The translations under genes and the position numbers were made by a program. From contig CM051455.1 in assembly GCA_028274465.1 (NCBI GenBank), positions 120,007,547 through 120,071,546 on the forward strand: a stretch of DNA of 64,000 bases, written 5' to 3'. This stretch comes from Plantago ovata. Its lineage: Eukaryota; Streptophyta; Magnoliopsida; Lamiales; Plantaginaceae. Below are positions 23,179-35,095 of this stretch, one piece after another; the stretch's first letter is position 1, and every line of letters begins with the position of its first letter. The notes below the pieces were generated by a model. It saw only the letters and a program-made list of their open reading frames with translations. It was not told the origin of the DNA and ran no database searches.

Positions 23179-24974
23179 CTATTTCTTCTTTCTACGGGTA
23201 CTAGACTCCCCCTTCATCGATCTCCTCTCCATGCCATGAACCTGTGAATAAGAAAGAATATAGGCTGCAAGACCACAATAGTGAGTAGTGAAAGAATTAT
23301 CAGGCGGATCAGGTGGATCAGCTATGGCTTGCAACACATGTTGCTCGCCTTCCACTTCAATAGTGCAAGTTCTTTGGCAGATGTCCATCACGGAGCGTAG
23401 CTTAGTCAAGAACGTACGTCCCAAGAGAATGACATCCCCCGTCCCAGGTGCAGACGCCGGCATAACTACAAAATTGGTGTATACAGATGCTTCACCAATC
23501 TTGACCAACACATTTTTCACAACGCCTTCGGGTCTCACAAGGGATCCATCCGCCAGTTGCACAATAGCCCTATGGTCAGATAGTTTTCCAAGGTTACTCT
23601 TCTCAAACACATTCAAAGGGAGCACGTCGAGTAAGATCCCGTGTCTAGTGTGGCACGGACATCTTCAAGTTCGCCAATTCCGACCTTAACATCGAAACTT
23701 TGAGGGAGTGGCTCGGGATTCTCTTGCTTCTTTCCACGCTCATCAGTACCAAGGTCCTTCTCTTCTTCCTTGGCTAGTGGAGGCTCTTCATCCTTGTAAC
23801 ACTCGCACTTAGCAACTTGCTTAATGGTGATTTCCACTGGTTGATCTCCCACCAAGTTGATCGACATGGACCTCTCAGTGCTGCTATGTAACTTCCCTTG
23901 CTCTCTACTAGCTCTAGCTTCCAATTGATCCAGGCGAGCATTGATCTTTGCCGAATCCTCCTCGTATCTCTTAAAAAACACTTGGGTGAAATCCACCAAT
24001 TTCTGTAAATTATCCATGAGAGTTGCTGACTTGGATGTTGATGCTTCGTCCTTAGGAGTAGGATTACTACGGTTTCCCAAGTGAACATCTTCTCGTGCTA
24101 GATCTGATCTACACATATGAGCCCCATGCCCATAATTCTTGCACACCCTACATACCTCATTGGAGAGAGAAGTTCCGATTAGGCCACTTAGAGCTTGCCT
24201 CATTTGATTGGCGAAACCTTCGAACCTATCGCCACTCACACCATTCACTTCATCCATTGGGATCTCCTGGTTTGGTGGAGCCTCAGGTCCACGCCTTCTA
24301 ACCATTGCTCTTGGATCCTTGGATTGAGATCCTTTAGCAAGCCTTTTGAAACACGCCCATACATCCTCGGCGGTCTCTTCCCAGATAGTACCACGGCATT
24401 GGAAATCCACCACCTGTTGACTCTCGTATGTGAGTCCATTGTAGAAGTGCTGGACAAGATCAGGAAGCCCAAAACCATGGTGTGGACAATTGTGCATGAG
24501 GTCCTTGAACCTCTCGAAAGCGGTGTAGATGGTCTCATTATAGTCCTGTTTGAATCCTGTGATTTGTGCCTTAAGCGCGGAAGTCAATGTGTGAGGAAAG
24601 TATTTCTCCATAAAAGCAGAATACACCTTGTCCCAGGTGTCTAGTGATCCGGCTTCCAGAGAGCCTAACCATGCCTTGGCTTTATCACCAAGCCCCAAAG
24701 CAAAAACCTTCATCCTTAGCTCATCGTCCGTTATCCCTGCTCCGGGCCTTGGAAGATTGTTGATAAAGTCGTCAATATCATTCAGGTATCCCATAACATC
24801 TTCCCTAGCCAACCCATAGAACCTCGGGAGTTGCTGGTACATGCAACTTTTGATTTCCAAATCTCGAGTTGCAGCAGAAAGAACAATACTGGACCTCTCT
24901 TCAGTGCTTTGTTGGGTTGAACCCATGATTTCAAAAGTGGGCGAGCCATCACAAGACCTGAATATCTGTGACAA
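23179..24974 (-). pseudogene. gag-pro of the family-1 Athila-like element, one frameshift
   Basis: Gag (24974-23613, 453 codons) begins MSQIFRSCDG. It holds the retrotransposon gag domain around FYGLAREDVMGYLND, FALGLGDKAKAWLGSLEAGS and FERFKDLMHNCPHHG (residues about 50-200), a CCHC zinc knuckle CRVCKNYGHGAHMC at about 280, and a coiled, charged linker. The aspartic-protease motif LDTGS is at the very end. The frame is lost within this motif, and the rest of the protease (LPLNVFEK, VQLADGSLVRPEGVV, VILLGRTFL) continues in the overlapping frame 23625-23179. A small indel near 23613-23640 therefore inactivates protease. There is no polymerase. Gag would package the RNA; polymerase would have to come from another element. 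Confidence 0.9.
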
Positions 24975-25082
24975 GCTAGGAAAGGAGTATCAGAGATAGA
25001 TTAAAAAGGAAAACTAAAACTAATAGAATTAGGAATTGAAAGCTGAAAATATAAACAAATTAAATAGAAAAAAGGAGTATAG

Positions 25083-25100
25083 TCCCCGGCAACGGCGCCA
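25083..25100 (-). other. Primer-binding site, tRNA-Asp type
   Basis: On minus TGGCGCCGTTGCCGGGGA starts three bases inside the 5' LTR. It is complementary to the 3' end of plant tRNA-Asp including the CCA tail. Confidence 0.9.
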
Positions 25101-25103
25101 ATT

Positions 25104-26359
25104 TGATGAACGCGGATGTCGTGCTCCGGATTCAGTCAAATAAATTTGTAATTTATCCAAAGGCAATCCACAACTACAACGAAAACCGTAGTGTAGCAGT
25201 AGAATGACTCGAGTGTCGTTCTCTCAGAACTATAACTAGCTTTATCTATTTAACTAGAGAATATAAAACAGCAGACAGATAGCAAAAGGGGTTTCTAGCA
25301 GATAATGGAGACTGGTGATAGTATGGTCCTTCTTAGCATAACGGGTCGATAATCATGCATAAATTCCTCGGTCTTGCATAGAGATCTTTGAATCAATCTA
25401 GTGTCCTGTTGCAAATATTAAGCACTACGAAGATAATTTGGTCTGACAAGTCAATCACTATTGTCCTAATGTGTTCCGTAATTATTCAACACTACGAAGA
25501 TAATTGGTCTGATGGTTGACAAGTGTCCAATTGTGCATAATAATTAATACAACATACGAGAATTTAGGCTGTGCCTGATCAACGAAATAAAGCAATGACA
25601 CGGAGTATAATGCGCGATATAACCATTAGCATGATTATCTTCCCTTCGCTAAGAATTCACATACTACCACCAATGATAAGTTTAGCTACTCATAATAAGC
25701 ATGCAATCAACAGAAATCATAGAAGAAGAAAACATGTTGAAAGAATATAATAAAATAAGTAGAATAAAACTGTAAGATACAAAGTTACCGAAGGTTGTCA
25801 ATCTCCGGATGATTGCGATCCTACGAGCTCCAAACTGCTATGAAAAAGTATCCCCTAAGCTACGGACCCCGAGAACAGGCTCCGGGAAGTCCCTACCTAA
25901 AACTATAGAGAAAGGTGGGAGAGAAGGTCTGGAAAAGTATGATTTTCGGAGAAAACTGAGCAACTATATATAGGCCCCGAAATACCACGGGGCGGTTCGC
26001 CCCCGAGTTTTTCTCGCGGAATTCCGCGTTTTCGGCGCGTTTTTGGATTTCTTCCCCTTTTCGGACTCGGTTTTTGACTTCTAGTAGCCTTCTAACCTCC
26101 AGATTCGGCCCCTAGACTCCAAATCCTATCCGGAAACCTTCATATACTCCAAATAGGCTTCTGGAACACCAATTCCTTGTCAACTTCAATATATTTGCCC
26201 AGAAATCTTTGAATTTCAACCAAAACCTGTAAAATAAAATCTAAAGGGAAACGTGACACTATTCTAAAAAAATGTACTAAAATATAGCTAAATTAACATA
26301 GAGGATAGCTAAAATAGGTGAAAAAGACTCGAATGAAAGTGTAAAATACACATTCATCA
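25104..26359 (-). repeat. Family-1 5' LTR (1256 bp)
   Basis: It has one palindrome unit (25989-26003) next to the TATA sequence, against two in the partner LTR. The 17-bp length difference is explained by one 20-bp unit missing here and a 3-bp GAA expansion near 25723. Confidence 0.95.
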
Positions 26360-27628
26360 CTACGATAGCCCCATATGTTCATATCCATCAATGGAGAAAT
26401 CATCCATTGAGATGAAAAGATGGATGAAAACAGAACAAAAAAAATTCTGATAAAAAAAGAGAGATGTAGTTTTGAGGGATGAGAGACTGAACACAGGTAA
26501 TGTGGTGATATATATAGTGGTAGGACCGTTAGGTTTATCATGAAAACCCTAAGCGCGAATTAATTCAAAGTCGCGAATTACGGTGCGGCCGTTTCTTCTA
26601 CACATCAGCGTGGGGCCCAATAATTTATTTATTCTTTTTTTTTTTTTTGAGAAATCAAATTTCATTCTATAAGTATGCGTTTGGTTCAGAATGACAAGTT
26701 GTAGATTCGGGAGGAGGGATTTGAGCCCAAAATATTATTTGGACTAGAGGAGGGATTTGACACCTCCGGATGTTATTTGGTTGATTTTCCACAAACAGAG
26801 ATTCCAGGGATTTGAAATGAAATACCTCGTTTGGTTGATGAGGGATTTTTGTCGTATTTCGGATTCTGTGCGAGGGATTTCGTTTGGGCTTCGGCTATGA
26901 TAACACGACGATTGGATTTGATCAAGGGGCGATTTGGGATAGCTAACTCTATTTGATTTAAAAAACAAAGTCATTTTGAGTTCTACGACTAGTGTGAAAA
27001 CATCACAGGAAAAATAAAAAACAATTACAAAAACATATAATGGAAAAGCTTCCCAGACCCAGATCTGAAGAAAAAATACAGTCATATCGAAAAAAATTAC
27101 TGGTCTAATTGAAAAAAAAATACTGGTTAAAAGACCAAGATCTCAAAAAAAATACAGTTGATTCCAGATCTGAAAAAAACACAGCATAATCAACAGACCA
27201 GACCAATCGGTCTTATGAAACAAAGATATTAATCGGATCTCAAAATCTGAAAAGTCAAATAATATGGAGGCAGAAGATATAACAGTAAACATCCATCCAG
27301 AAAAGAATAAGAACAGATTCAATTCTTTTCTGAACAGATATTAACTAACTGAGATATCTACAATAGCCCCATATGTTCATATCCATCCATGTTCATCATC
27401 CATGGAGATGAAAGGATGGATGAAAACAGAACAAAAAAAATTCTGATAAAAAAAGAGAGATGTAGTTTTGAGGGATGAGAGACTGAACACAGGTAATGTG
27501 GTGATATATATAGTGGTAGGACCGTTAGGTTTATCATGAAAACCCTAAGCGCGAATTAATTCAAAGTCGCGAATTACGGTGCGGCCATTTCTTCTACACA
27601 TCAGCGTGGGGCCCAATAATTTATTATT

Positions 27629-28930
27629 CTTTTTTTTTTTTTTTGAGAAATCAAATTCCATTCTATAAGTATGCGTTTGGTTCAGAATGACAAGTTGGAG
27701 ATTCGGGAGGAGGGATTTGAGCCCAAAATATTATTTGGACTGGAGGAGGGATTTGACACCTCCGAATGTTGTTTGGTTGATTTTCCACAAACAGAGATTC
27801 CAGGGATTTGAAATGAAATACCTCGTTTGGTTGATGAGGGATTTGTGTCGTATTTCGGATTCTGTGCGAGGGATTTCGAAACATGTGCAAAGGTAGTTAT
27901 AATTACCTTTTGTATTTACCTTAATACCCTTCTAGTTAGTATATTTTGTTCTTCGTACATGGGGCAGTTTGGTCAATTAACAAGTTTAATTTTTCCTCCA
28001 ATTTTGTGTATGATAGATTAGTGTTTACCTTTAATAATTATATAACTTGGAACCAAGTTTAACAACAACAAGACAAGACAATCGAAATCGGGATAATACC
28101 TATGGACACGCCATATTCTGCATGGAATGGAAGTTTTACTAGATTCGTATTCAGATTGTTGTTTAATTCGTCATTGCTTAAAACATTGTAAGGCCTTCAT
28201 TTCGATTTAGCGGTAGAATGTAACGCTTCTGCAATCAAATTTATGTTATGTTAGATTGTAAGGAGCCGTATAAGCTGGCTATGAACTAAATCCACCCCAT
28301 TCATTAACATAACTTGTGAATTGACATGACACTTAGAAGAACTATAACATTGACTGACTAAAAACTACAAGAGCAGAATAGACCGAATCATAGCAGCACC
28401 TAGAACACATTCTGAAGTGCAATACTAAAACGTACTTGACAACAATAACTAGGGTGGGGTGGTGTACGAGAACAACACATCATTTAGGGGTGCTCCAAAC
28501 ATAGCCAAGAGTGGTCTCTATTTATAGATCTCGAAAAAATAAAGTCGTTGGTGATTTTTATTTATTTTTTACATTTTTATTTTTCAAGTTCTGACCGTTT
28601 TAAGATAAAGGGTGTCGTCGCTTTCCTGTGTGAACAGACGAAATATTGTTTGTTGTGCGTTTGTGGTTTTCTCGTGATTGTTTACTAATGACGAGGACAT
28701 GGAAGTAATTTCGGTTTGTACATGAAATCTCCATTTGAGGGATTTCACAAATACCTACTCCAACTAGGTATTTCAAACCCACAAAAAGACAAGAGCCCTC
28801 ACATGGAGGGATTTGAAATCGGATTTGTGAAATCCCTGGGCCGTCAGGCATCAGACACTGTTACCGAACGAGGTATTTCGAGGGATTTGGACAAAAAACA
28901 CCCCAAATACCTCATACCAAACATGCACTA
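27629..28930 (-). mobile_element. Retroposon-like insertion with A-tail, unknown family
   Basis: A T-run at 27630-27644 (an A-tail on minus) is preceded by AATAATTTATTATT. The sequence AATAATTTATTTA recurs right after CAAACATGCACT at 28929, which looks like a 12-13-bp target duplication. On this reading the element is 1.3 kb on minus. Its ends also carry weak inverted similarity (AGTATGCGTTTGGT against AGTGCATGTTTGGT), and AGGGATTT motifs recur inside. The alternative is a terminal-inverted-repeat element. No ORF is recognised. Triplication copies 1 and 2 contain only its first ~210 bp. Confidence 0.4.
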
Positions 28931-29019
28931 ATAATTTATTTAATTGCAGCGTTTTTGTCCGGTTGAGACTTGAGAGTAATTAATTGCGCATTTGTATAGT
29001 ACCCTAAACAAATACAGTA

Positions 29020-29237
29020 CTGCCTCCGTTCGTTTTGGTGACCTTTCTTCGGTCACAAATTACTCTTAGATCACATAGGAGGAATAAATTAGAAAAAATA
29101 TATTAAAACCCTATAAATGTTGAATTATTTTATTATAATTTTTTTGAAACTTTTTCTTCGCTGTGATTTAAGAGTAATTTGCAACCCATAAATGGTCAAC
29201 AAAACGAAATGGAAAACATTTGATCGGACGGAAGGAG
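29020..29237. mobile_element. Stowaway MITE, complete
   Basis: The 218-bp element begins CTGCCTCCGTTCG and ends CGGACGGAAGGAG, with TA on both sides (29018-29019 and 29238-29239). Inner inverted motifs (TTTTGGTGACC against GGTCAACAAAA) extend the symmetry. There is no coding sequence; it is moved by mariner-type transposases. Confidence 0.9.
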
Positions 29238-29749
29238 TAGTTTATCTCATATTAACAAATAATAATAAAATATTAATTTGTATAGTACATTATTTTAGGG
29301 CCTGATTGGTTGGGTGTGTGTTACAAAATTTAATGGTTACCGCACGAAACACACTGATTGGTTGTTTATGAAGGTGTGTTTGCCGCCCGTTGGACTGGCC
29401 TGAATTTTTTTTAAAACACATCACCAGGTCCATAAACAAATGCTAGATGGGAGCACCGATTTGTAAATACAACATATGATGTGTTTTGACCACCCACCTA
29501 AAATTACTATACTAACCTTCCATCTATTCCAGAATTACAAAATGGCAATGCCTCTTTGTGCCAGTATAAAAGGCAAGTGCAAAAATTTCCACACTTGTGT
29601 TCTGCGTGTTGGTGTTGTTGTTCTTCGGGTATGTGGAACCCTAGATTTCTTCCTCTTGGAATTCCGTTTGATTCGTGCCAAATTGTTTCAAATGAAATGT
29701 TGATTACGAGTTGTATTTCTCATTCCAGTGTAACTAAATTATCATAACA

Positions 29750-29797
29750 ATGGCAAGCAAAGGACCTGCAATTGGAATTGATCTGGGCATGACCTAG
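29750..29797 (+). pseudogene. HSP70 5' coding scrap
   Basis: The ORF MASKGPAIGIDLGMT-stop matches the start of cytosolic HSP70/HSC70, which begins with a short variable stretch and then GPAIGIDLGTTYS, part of the first phosphate-binding loop. Here the first Thr is Met and the Tyr codon has become TAG. Nothing of HSP70 follows. Only about 15 codons remain, possibly with some leader upstream. It is probably a captured or rearranged fragment. Confidence 0.65.
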
Positions 29798-30701
29798 ACA
29801 TTAAAGGAAAATGAATATAGCAGAAAACAAAAATGAATATTTCAACATTGTATCTGGGAATTTATCATAACAATGCATTAGACATATAGGAGCACATGTG
29901 TCACACCAATGCGGTGTTAACTCACTTCCGGTGTAAATTAAGCATTCACAATCTATGTACTTCAATACAAACTGCGATAGGGAGTTCATTCATTTGTAAC
30001 TTTGAGTTTGCAAGCTTCGGTATCGATAATTAATACATTCTAAAAATAAATTAAGGGAGGAGTGTATCTTGTTATAGAATATGAATGTGAGCGTTAGACC
30101 ATAACATCGTACACCCTTTGGGCGCAAGGGATCATTATGTTTTTGGCTGCCCACACCAAGTGTCATCTTGCCAGCTACTTCTGCTTTTTGACATTGGACC
30201 TGCAACAATATCCGATCTCCTTAATCCAATAGCTGTAGAAATTAAAGTACCTGACTGAGGAAAAATAAAACAAAATAAAATCTATTGCAACATAACATAA
30301 AGAATTAAACCAAGAAATTAGCTAAATAATTGAATAGAGAGTAGATCCAAGCATGTTCCACCGCCGTTTTGAATTACACCACTATAAGAATTGCCAAGCA
30401 CAATAATTGTCACTTTCTCACTCAATCAAACACCTATTAACGGGAAAAATTGCACAACGAACCCATAACTTTACTGAAGCTATTGCTCCTCGGAACTGTG
30501 TCTATCTTTAAGCTTATCATAACATCCATTACACTCCCATAAACGGACTAAGTGATCCAACAAAACAGAAACAAAAGAAAATCATAATGTTGATACAAAA
30601 GTTAAACTGTAAAAGGAGTTAGAATGATATGAATCTGAATATTAAAGAAATATACATAAAAGAAATTTCAATGAAGCAACAGTAACATCACATCTAAATG
30701 G
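29798..30701. other. Interval without recognised gene
   Basis: AT-rich sequence with only short ORFs (29801-29989 and 29990-30208 on minus) that resemble nothing I know. Confidence 0.4.
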
Positions 30702-30704
30702 TCA

Positions 30705-33687
30705 CACTACAACAAAAATAAGATATTGAGACACTTAGTTTGGGACATTTAATAACAAGGGCCTCCAATATTGTAATTTAGAGACACTTAATTAAATTCA
30801 ATTGAATTTGACCCTATTGGGACACTTCCATCTCTAAAATATCATTTTGGCGGAATAATAGTTCTCTAAAATCAGAAAACCCTTCCCAATTCCAGCAGTC
30901 ACAGACGTCTTAACCCGCATGTCTTCTCCAATCTTTCCAATTCTCCGATTCTGGCGGCGCAGTGGTTGTTATCCTCTGCCGCGGCCTCTTCAATTGTTGT
31001 ACGCGATTCTCTCTTCTCCATTTTCAGGTTATTTTATCCTCCTTAAATCCCTAATCTCTTTCTTAATTCGTTTTGCTTAATCAAAACTCCGGGGAGTCGA
31101 CTACTTCCATAGTTTCTTCTCACAAGAGATGTCATCTTGCTAGATCATAAACATTGTAAGTGGATCTTGATCCGTTATTCTTAATTGATTCGGTACACGT
31201 AATGGCGGTTCCCTACATATTTATTTTTGCTTGAACAAAACACGAGGTGATTCTACTTCAACCGTAGCTTCTTCTTACTATCTCATAAGAAAGTATATGT
31301 GGATCGATCTGTTGCTTTTAGTTGAATTAATTATGTACCAGAATTGATTCACTTTGAGATTATTATCCTTGGTCGTACCTTTCTTTATAGGGGTTCTAAC
31401 TGTTAATAATTATGTACCGGAATTGATTCAGTTTAATACTATCTTATACTTACTTCTCCTTTGAAAAATAATGTTACCTGGACTTCTTAAATGGTGTTGG
31501 TCTAAAGCACTAAGGATGCTCAATTCCACAATATTTTATATTTTTCCCAGTTGACAATTATGGTGTTCCATTGATAGATTCCAAGTTGTGTTAATGCTGG
31601 AGAAGTCTTCAAGGTTGCCAGAATATATATTGGAATATGCGTGGGAGGAGAGAAGTCTGATCCTTACTAGATCATTGACTCCAAAGTTGTATATCTGCAG
31701 GTAGTTATCGGTATGTGTTATAGATAACTCACTTTCTAGTGTTAAACATGGTATGTGCTAGATAAAAAATTAATACACCTACTTCATGGTTCAATGCTTT
31801 TGCTTCCAGTGCATCTTAGATTACCAATGTTTTGGTTTCCAATTAATGACATATGTGATGGTTCTATGTGATGGTTCTGTTCTATCATCACTTAGCTAAT
31901 AGCTAATACCAGTAGCAGTTGCATATGTCAGGACATTTTTAAGAGGCTCTACTCCGATGTTATTGCAAACTTGGGCCTACTACTATATTGCAAGAGATGC
32001 AAATAAGTAATATTATATCTGCTCATTCTGATTTCTCGAGAGGTGCAAGTTGATGAATCTTTACCTTTATTAACAGAATGAATCCCTTTAGTTGTGTACT
32101 AGTTGTTTTATATTTCCTCTTGGATATTTATTGACACTGGGAAGATAGTTGAGGTGTTCTGGTTGCAATATCATGTTTTTCTAAAAATCGTGTAGATACT
32201 TGTTACGTGTCAACGGCAGGCACCTAATGACTTAATGTATATTACTGTGCTTAAGGAGTTCAGAACTTCAGATTATAAAGTGCTGATCTAGGTTTAGCTT
32301 AGCTGAAAATAAACTTCTGATTATTTTCTTTTTGGTACACCAGGGGAGGGCTGGATATCGAACAAGATTTAAGGACACCTTTCATTTATCAGGTTTGAAA
32401 TATTTACAAGTTTTTTATTAATGTATTGTTTATTCTGTTAGTTGAAAGTATCTCACCTCTAATTTTAGTTACTTGAGGAGATTACCTTGCAAGTGCAGCC
32501 ATCGATGAAAGGTTTCTGCAGTCTGCACAAGGTTTTACTTGGGATTCTGGATATTGTGCTTACAAGTATCACATGTGATGCAGGTTGCATCGTTCTGTAG
32601 CAAGTTTTCCTTATCTATTTCTTTGGTTGTATGGTGTTCGCAGTTTGAGTCTTGCGAGTTGTGGCTTCGGCGTCATAATAGCGCCCTACATGTTCAATTG
32701 TCGGAATTTATTGTGTGTCTTATGGGCACTCTGTTATGCTACACAGGGTTGTAAAGTTGGCTCGGCGATATAGAGTGAGTGTTTGGAGATTTTGTGGCCT
32801 CGTCGTGCACCAGTAAAACATCCTACTATTAGCTGACGTGCTCCATGTTTTCTGAAAATTAACACTGATGCTGCACAATCACTTAATGCCTTATTGGATA
32901 GAGCTCAAGCCTAGGTGCTGTATTGGTCACTTAATGCCTTATTGGATAGAGCTCAAGCCTAGGTGCTGTATTGGTGATGCTACAGGGTGTTTGGTACAAC
33001 AAACAAATTTTCTGGTGATTAACAGGCTTTACTATCTGCTCTGGCTCATGGCTTGATAAGAGTGGCCCTAAATCTGACTGCAAGGTGGTCATCCATCCAC
33101 AACTCTTGCGATGATCTCTCAGATGTTAGACTATTATTTCTGATATTTGTACTTTTCCTATTTGGTTTTTAACTTGTAGTTTCAATTTTATTACTCATAC
33201 TTGTAATTCTGTACAAAGTATTGTTTTCAATTTAGTATAATAATACTAATAAACATTTGTTCCTTGTTATTTTCTAGTGGTTCTCTCTGTATATTGGAAT
33301 TCTGGATATGGAAGATAACATTCATTGCAATTTTGCAATTAGTAGGGGTGTTGCTGTAATTAATATGTAGCAATTATGTGACGCATGTAAGTGTCCCGAT
33401 ATGTAGCTCGAGGCATAAATAAGTGTCTTAACAGATTTACTTGCAAAAATGCAAAACCTAGCCAAAGGGCCTTTAAATGTGTCTCAAGACACTACAAGAC
33501 ATATATAAGTGTCCCAAGTGTATTGATATAGAGGCGTATAAAAAAGTGTCTCTAACTCTATTGGGACCCCTTATCTTGAGGCTTATGTAGAGACGCTTAT
33601 GTAAGTGTCTCGAAATATGTAAGTGTCCCAATAGGATACCTATCGGGACACTTTTCAGCGTCTGCAAATACATGTTTTGTTGTAGTG
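30705..33687. mobile_element. CACTA DNA transposon, complete, non-autonomous (second family)
   Basis: The ends are CACTACAACAAAA (30705) and TTTTGTTGTAGTG (33687), with target duplication TCA on both sides (30702-30704 and 33688-33690). Subterminal repeats are of the AAGTGTCTC/AAGTGTCCC type, in inverted orientation at the two ends, unlike the CGACGGAT motifs of the 891-4268 element. The 2983-bp interior has no transposase. It has intron-rich, gene-like texture from 30880 to 33300 but no ORF over about 75 codons. Confidence 0.95.
32880..32975 (+). repeat. Exact 48-bp tandem duplication inside the CACTA
   Basis: Two adjacent copies (32880-32927 and 32928-32975) start CACTTAATGCCTTATTGG and end GTGCTGTATTGGT. 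The lack of divergence points to a recent event. Confidence 0.9.
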
Positions 33688-34002
33688 TCATGTAGACCTG
33701 TTTCTATAAGATTAATCTACAAATGAAACATCTGGGTTCCGATCATATACAAAAGGAGAGCAACCTTATGCAACATATAACATTATCAAACATTTAGTGA
33801 ACTCGGACACTGTTGCAAGCAGAAAAAAACTCAATATGATAAGTAAGCAGATTTATTAAATGTGTAAGGCTCGAAAAGAGCTTACAACAAAGGGCATCAA
33901 TTAACAAACAAAGTGAAAAAAAAAACATTAGCAAAGCAGGTAAAAGGAAGATTAAGCAAATTAGCAAGCCTGAGAAGGATGTGGTATAAAGCTATAAGCT
34001 AA

Positions 34003-34027
34003 TTAGCAAACCGTGGCGTTGCCACGG
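34003..34027 (-). mobile_element. Helitron 3' terminus (minus strand)
   Basis: On minus CCGTGGC-AAC-GCCACGG (7-bp stem, 3-nt loop) is followed by TTTG and the terminal CTAA, next to a host T. This fits the Helitron rule of hairpin, then CTRR, inserted between A and T. The body should extend to higher coordinates. A short direct repeat around GGATAAATTTGT(A/T)GTTGGGTAG occurs at 34138-34199. The 5' end was not located. Confidence 0.7.
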
Positions 34028-34748
34028 ATATGATCATTTTAAATTCGAATTACATAAATAAAAAACAAAGCATAGACAAAAATAAAAGTATCAATGTTAT
34101 TTTATTATTTGAATATAATGTATTAAAGGATAAATTTGTAGTTGGGTAGAATATACAATAAAATAGTGTATTGAAGGATAAATTTGTTGTTGGGTAGTAC
34201 TTCCTCCATCTCATGCTAAGTTTCCCATTTAGTTTGTTGATTTTTTCGAGCTCTCTTCACCTATTTTTGGAACCCATAGATTAAAGTCATTATATAAAAC
34301 TTTGTGTGTGTCCCGGAAAAACCAAAGGTGTGCGTCATATCTTATAGATTTTGCTTATCATTTTAACCATCTATTGGGTGCCATAAGCATAAAAATTAGA
34401 CTTACTTAAATGATTCAAGCATGCGGTTATATATGTGGCTTGTCCAAGAAGTCCAGCAGATAAACCCTGTAGAGAAAAACAGCCACAGTAAGACATTAAA
34501 CTATTTGTGATTACCTTTTCGGATGGAAAATTTGCAAACCTTTATGAAAAGGAAAGAGGAATAACCTGCTGAACAAATTTCAGAACCCACAAATATTAAA
34601 ATCTTCAATCTTCAGATAAAACCAATTTAACTCATGGAAAAACAGTTTATAAAAGATAAAAGAAATGTACTTATGTTTCTACATTCTAAAATGCAAATAA
34701 TTTAGAACCATAATGTACAATAAACATAAATAAGGGTGGAGTTCAGTT

Positions 34749-34816
34749 ATTTAATTATCGGGTTACATTTAATTTGTAATGTACATTACAAATTAAATGT
34801 AACCCGATAATTAAAT
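34749..34816. repeat. Perfect 68-bp palindrome
   Basis: Arms 34749-34782 and 34783-34816 are exact reverse complements with no spacer; the centre is AATGT|ACATT. It may be a foldback element or a recent inverted duplication. Confidence 0.95.
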
Positions 34817-35095
34817 TTCGCGGGCTAATGTATCGTTAACAACCGAAGGCAACAACTACATTCCGCGCTAATAAGTTTTCTTTAAAACACGGTTATTTCG
34901 CGCCCTTACCCTTGGCACTATATACTACTTCATTTTGGATTTTTTTATTTTTTAATTAATAAAATGAAAAGAAACCTTAATAGAGATTAGAGGAAGTATA
35001 ATTTATTACAACAAGTACCGAAGTACCCACTCTATCCATGTCCATATATAGAAACTATACTTAGGCTCTATGTATATAATAACCTCCGTTGTCAC

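Larger units (their letters stand above)
20322..26359 (-). mobile_element. Athila-like Ty3 LTR retrotransposon, gag-pro only (family 1)
   Basis: LTRs are 20322-21594 and 25104-26359, starting TGATGAA and ending TTCATCA. The 5-bp target duplication is CTACG (20317-20321 and 26360-26364); the empty site is seen in repeat copies 1 and 3. The primer site on minus next to the right LTR matches the 3' end of tRNA-Asp, as in Athila elements. The polypurine tract GGTTTGGGGAGTT borders the left LTR. The inside encodes gag and protease only. The 6038-bp length leaves no room for reverse transcriptase, RNase H or integrase, so it is non-autonomous. Confidence 0.95.
18845..27878 (+). repeat. Tandem triplication of a ~1-kb unit (middle copy split by an LTR element)
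   Basis: Copy 1 is 18845-19842 (998 bp), copy 2 is 19843-26884 (999 bp after removing the 6043-bp insertion and its duplicated site), and copy 3 is 26885-27878 (994 bp). Each begins GGGCTTCGGCTATGATAACA and ends at GATTTCG. The copies differ by scattered substitutions and run lengths. Each ends with the poly-T-flanked part of an element whose full length follows copy 3. The unit has no convincing ORF. Confidence 0.95.

Noticed and set aside
25083..25100. tRNA-Asp-like 3' end
   Set aside because: Only the terminal 18 bases match. They lie next to an LTR, so this is a primer-binding site, not a tRNA gene. The same holds at 43375-43392.
34199..34997. Possible second Stowaway (CTTCCTCCATCTCATG ... 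GAGGAAG)
   Set aside because: The left end looks like a Stowaway terminus, but the only right-end candidate is short and 790 bp away, and the ends match poorly.
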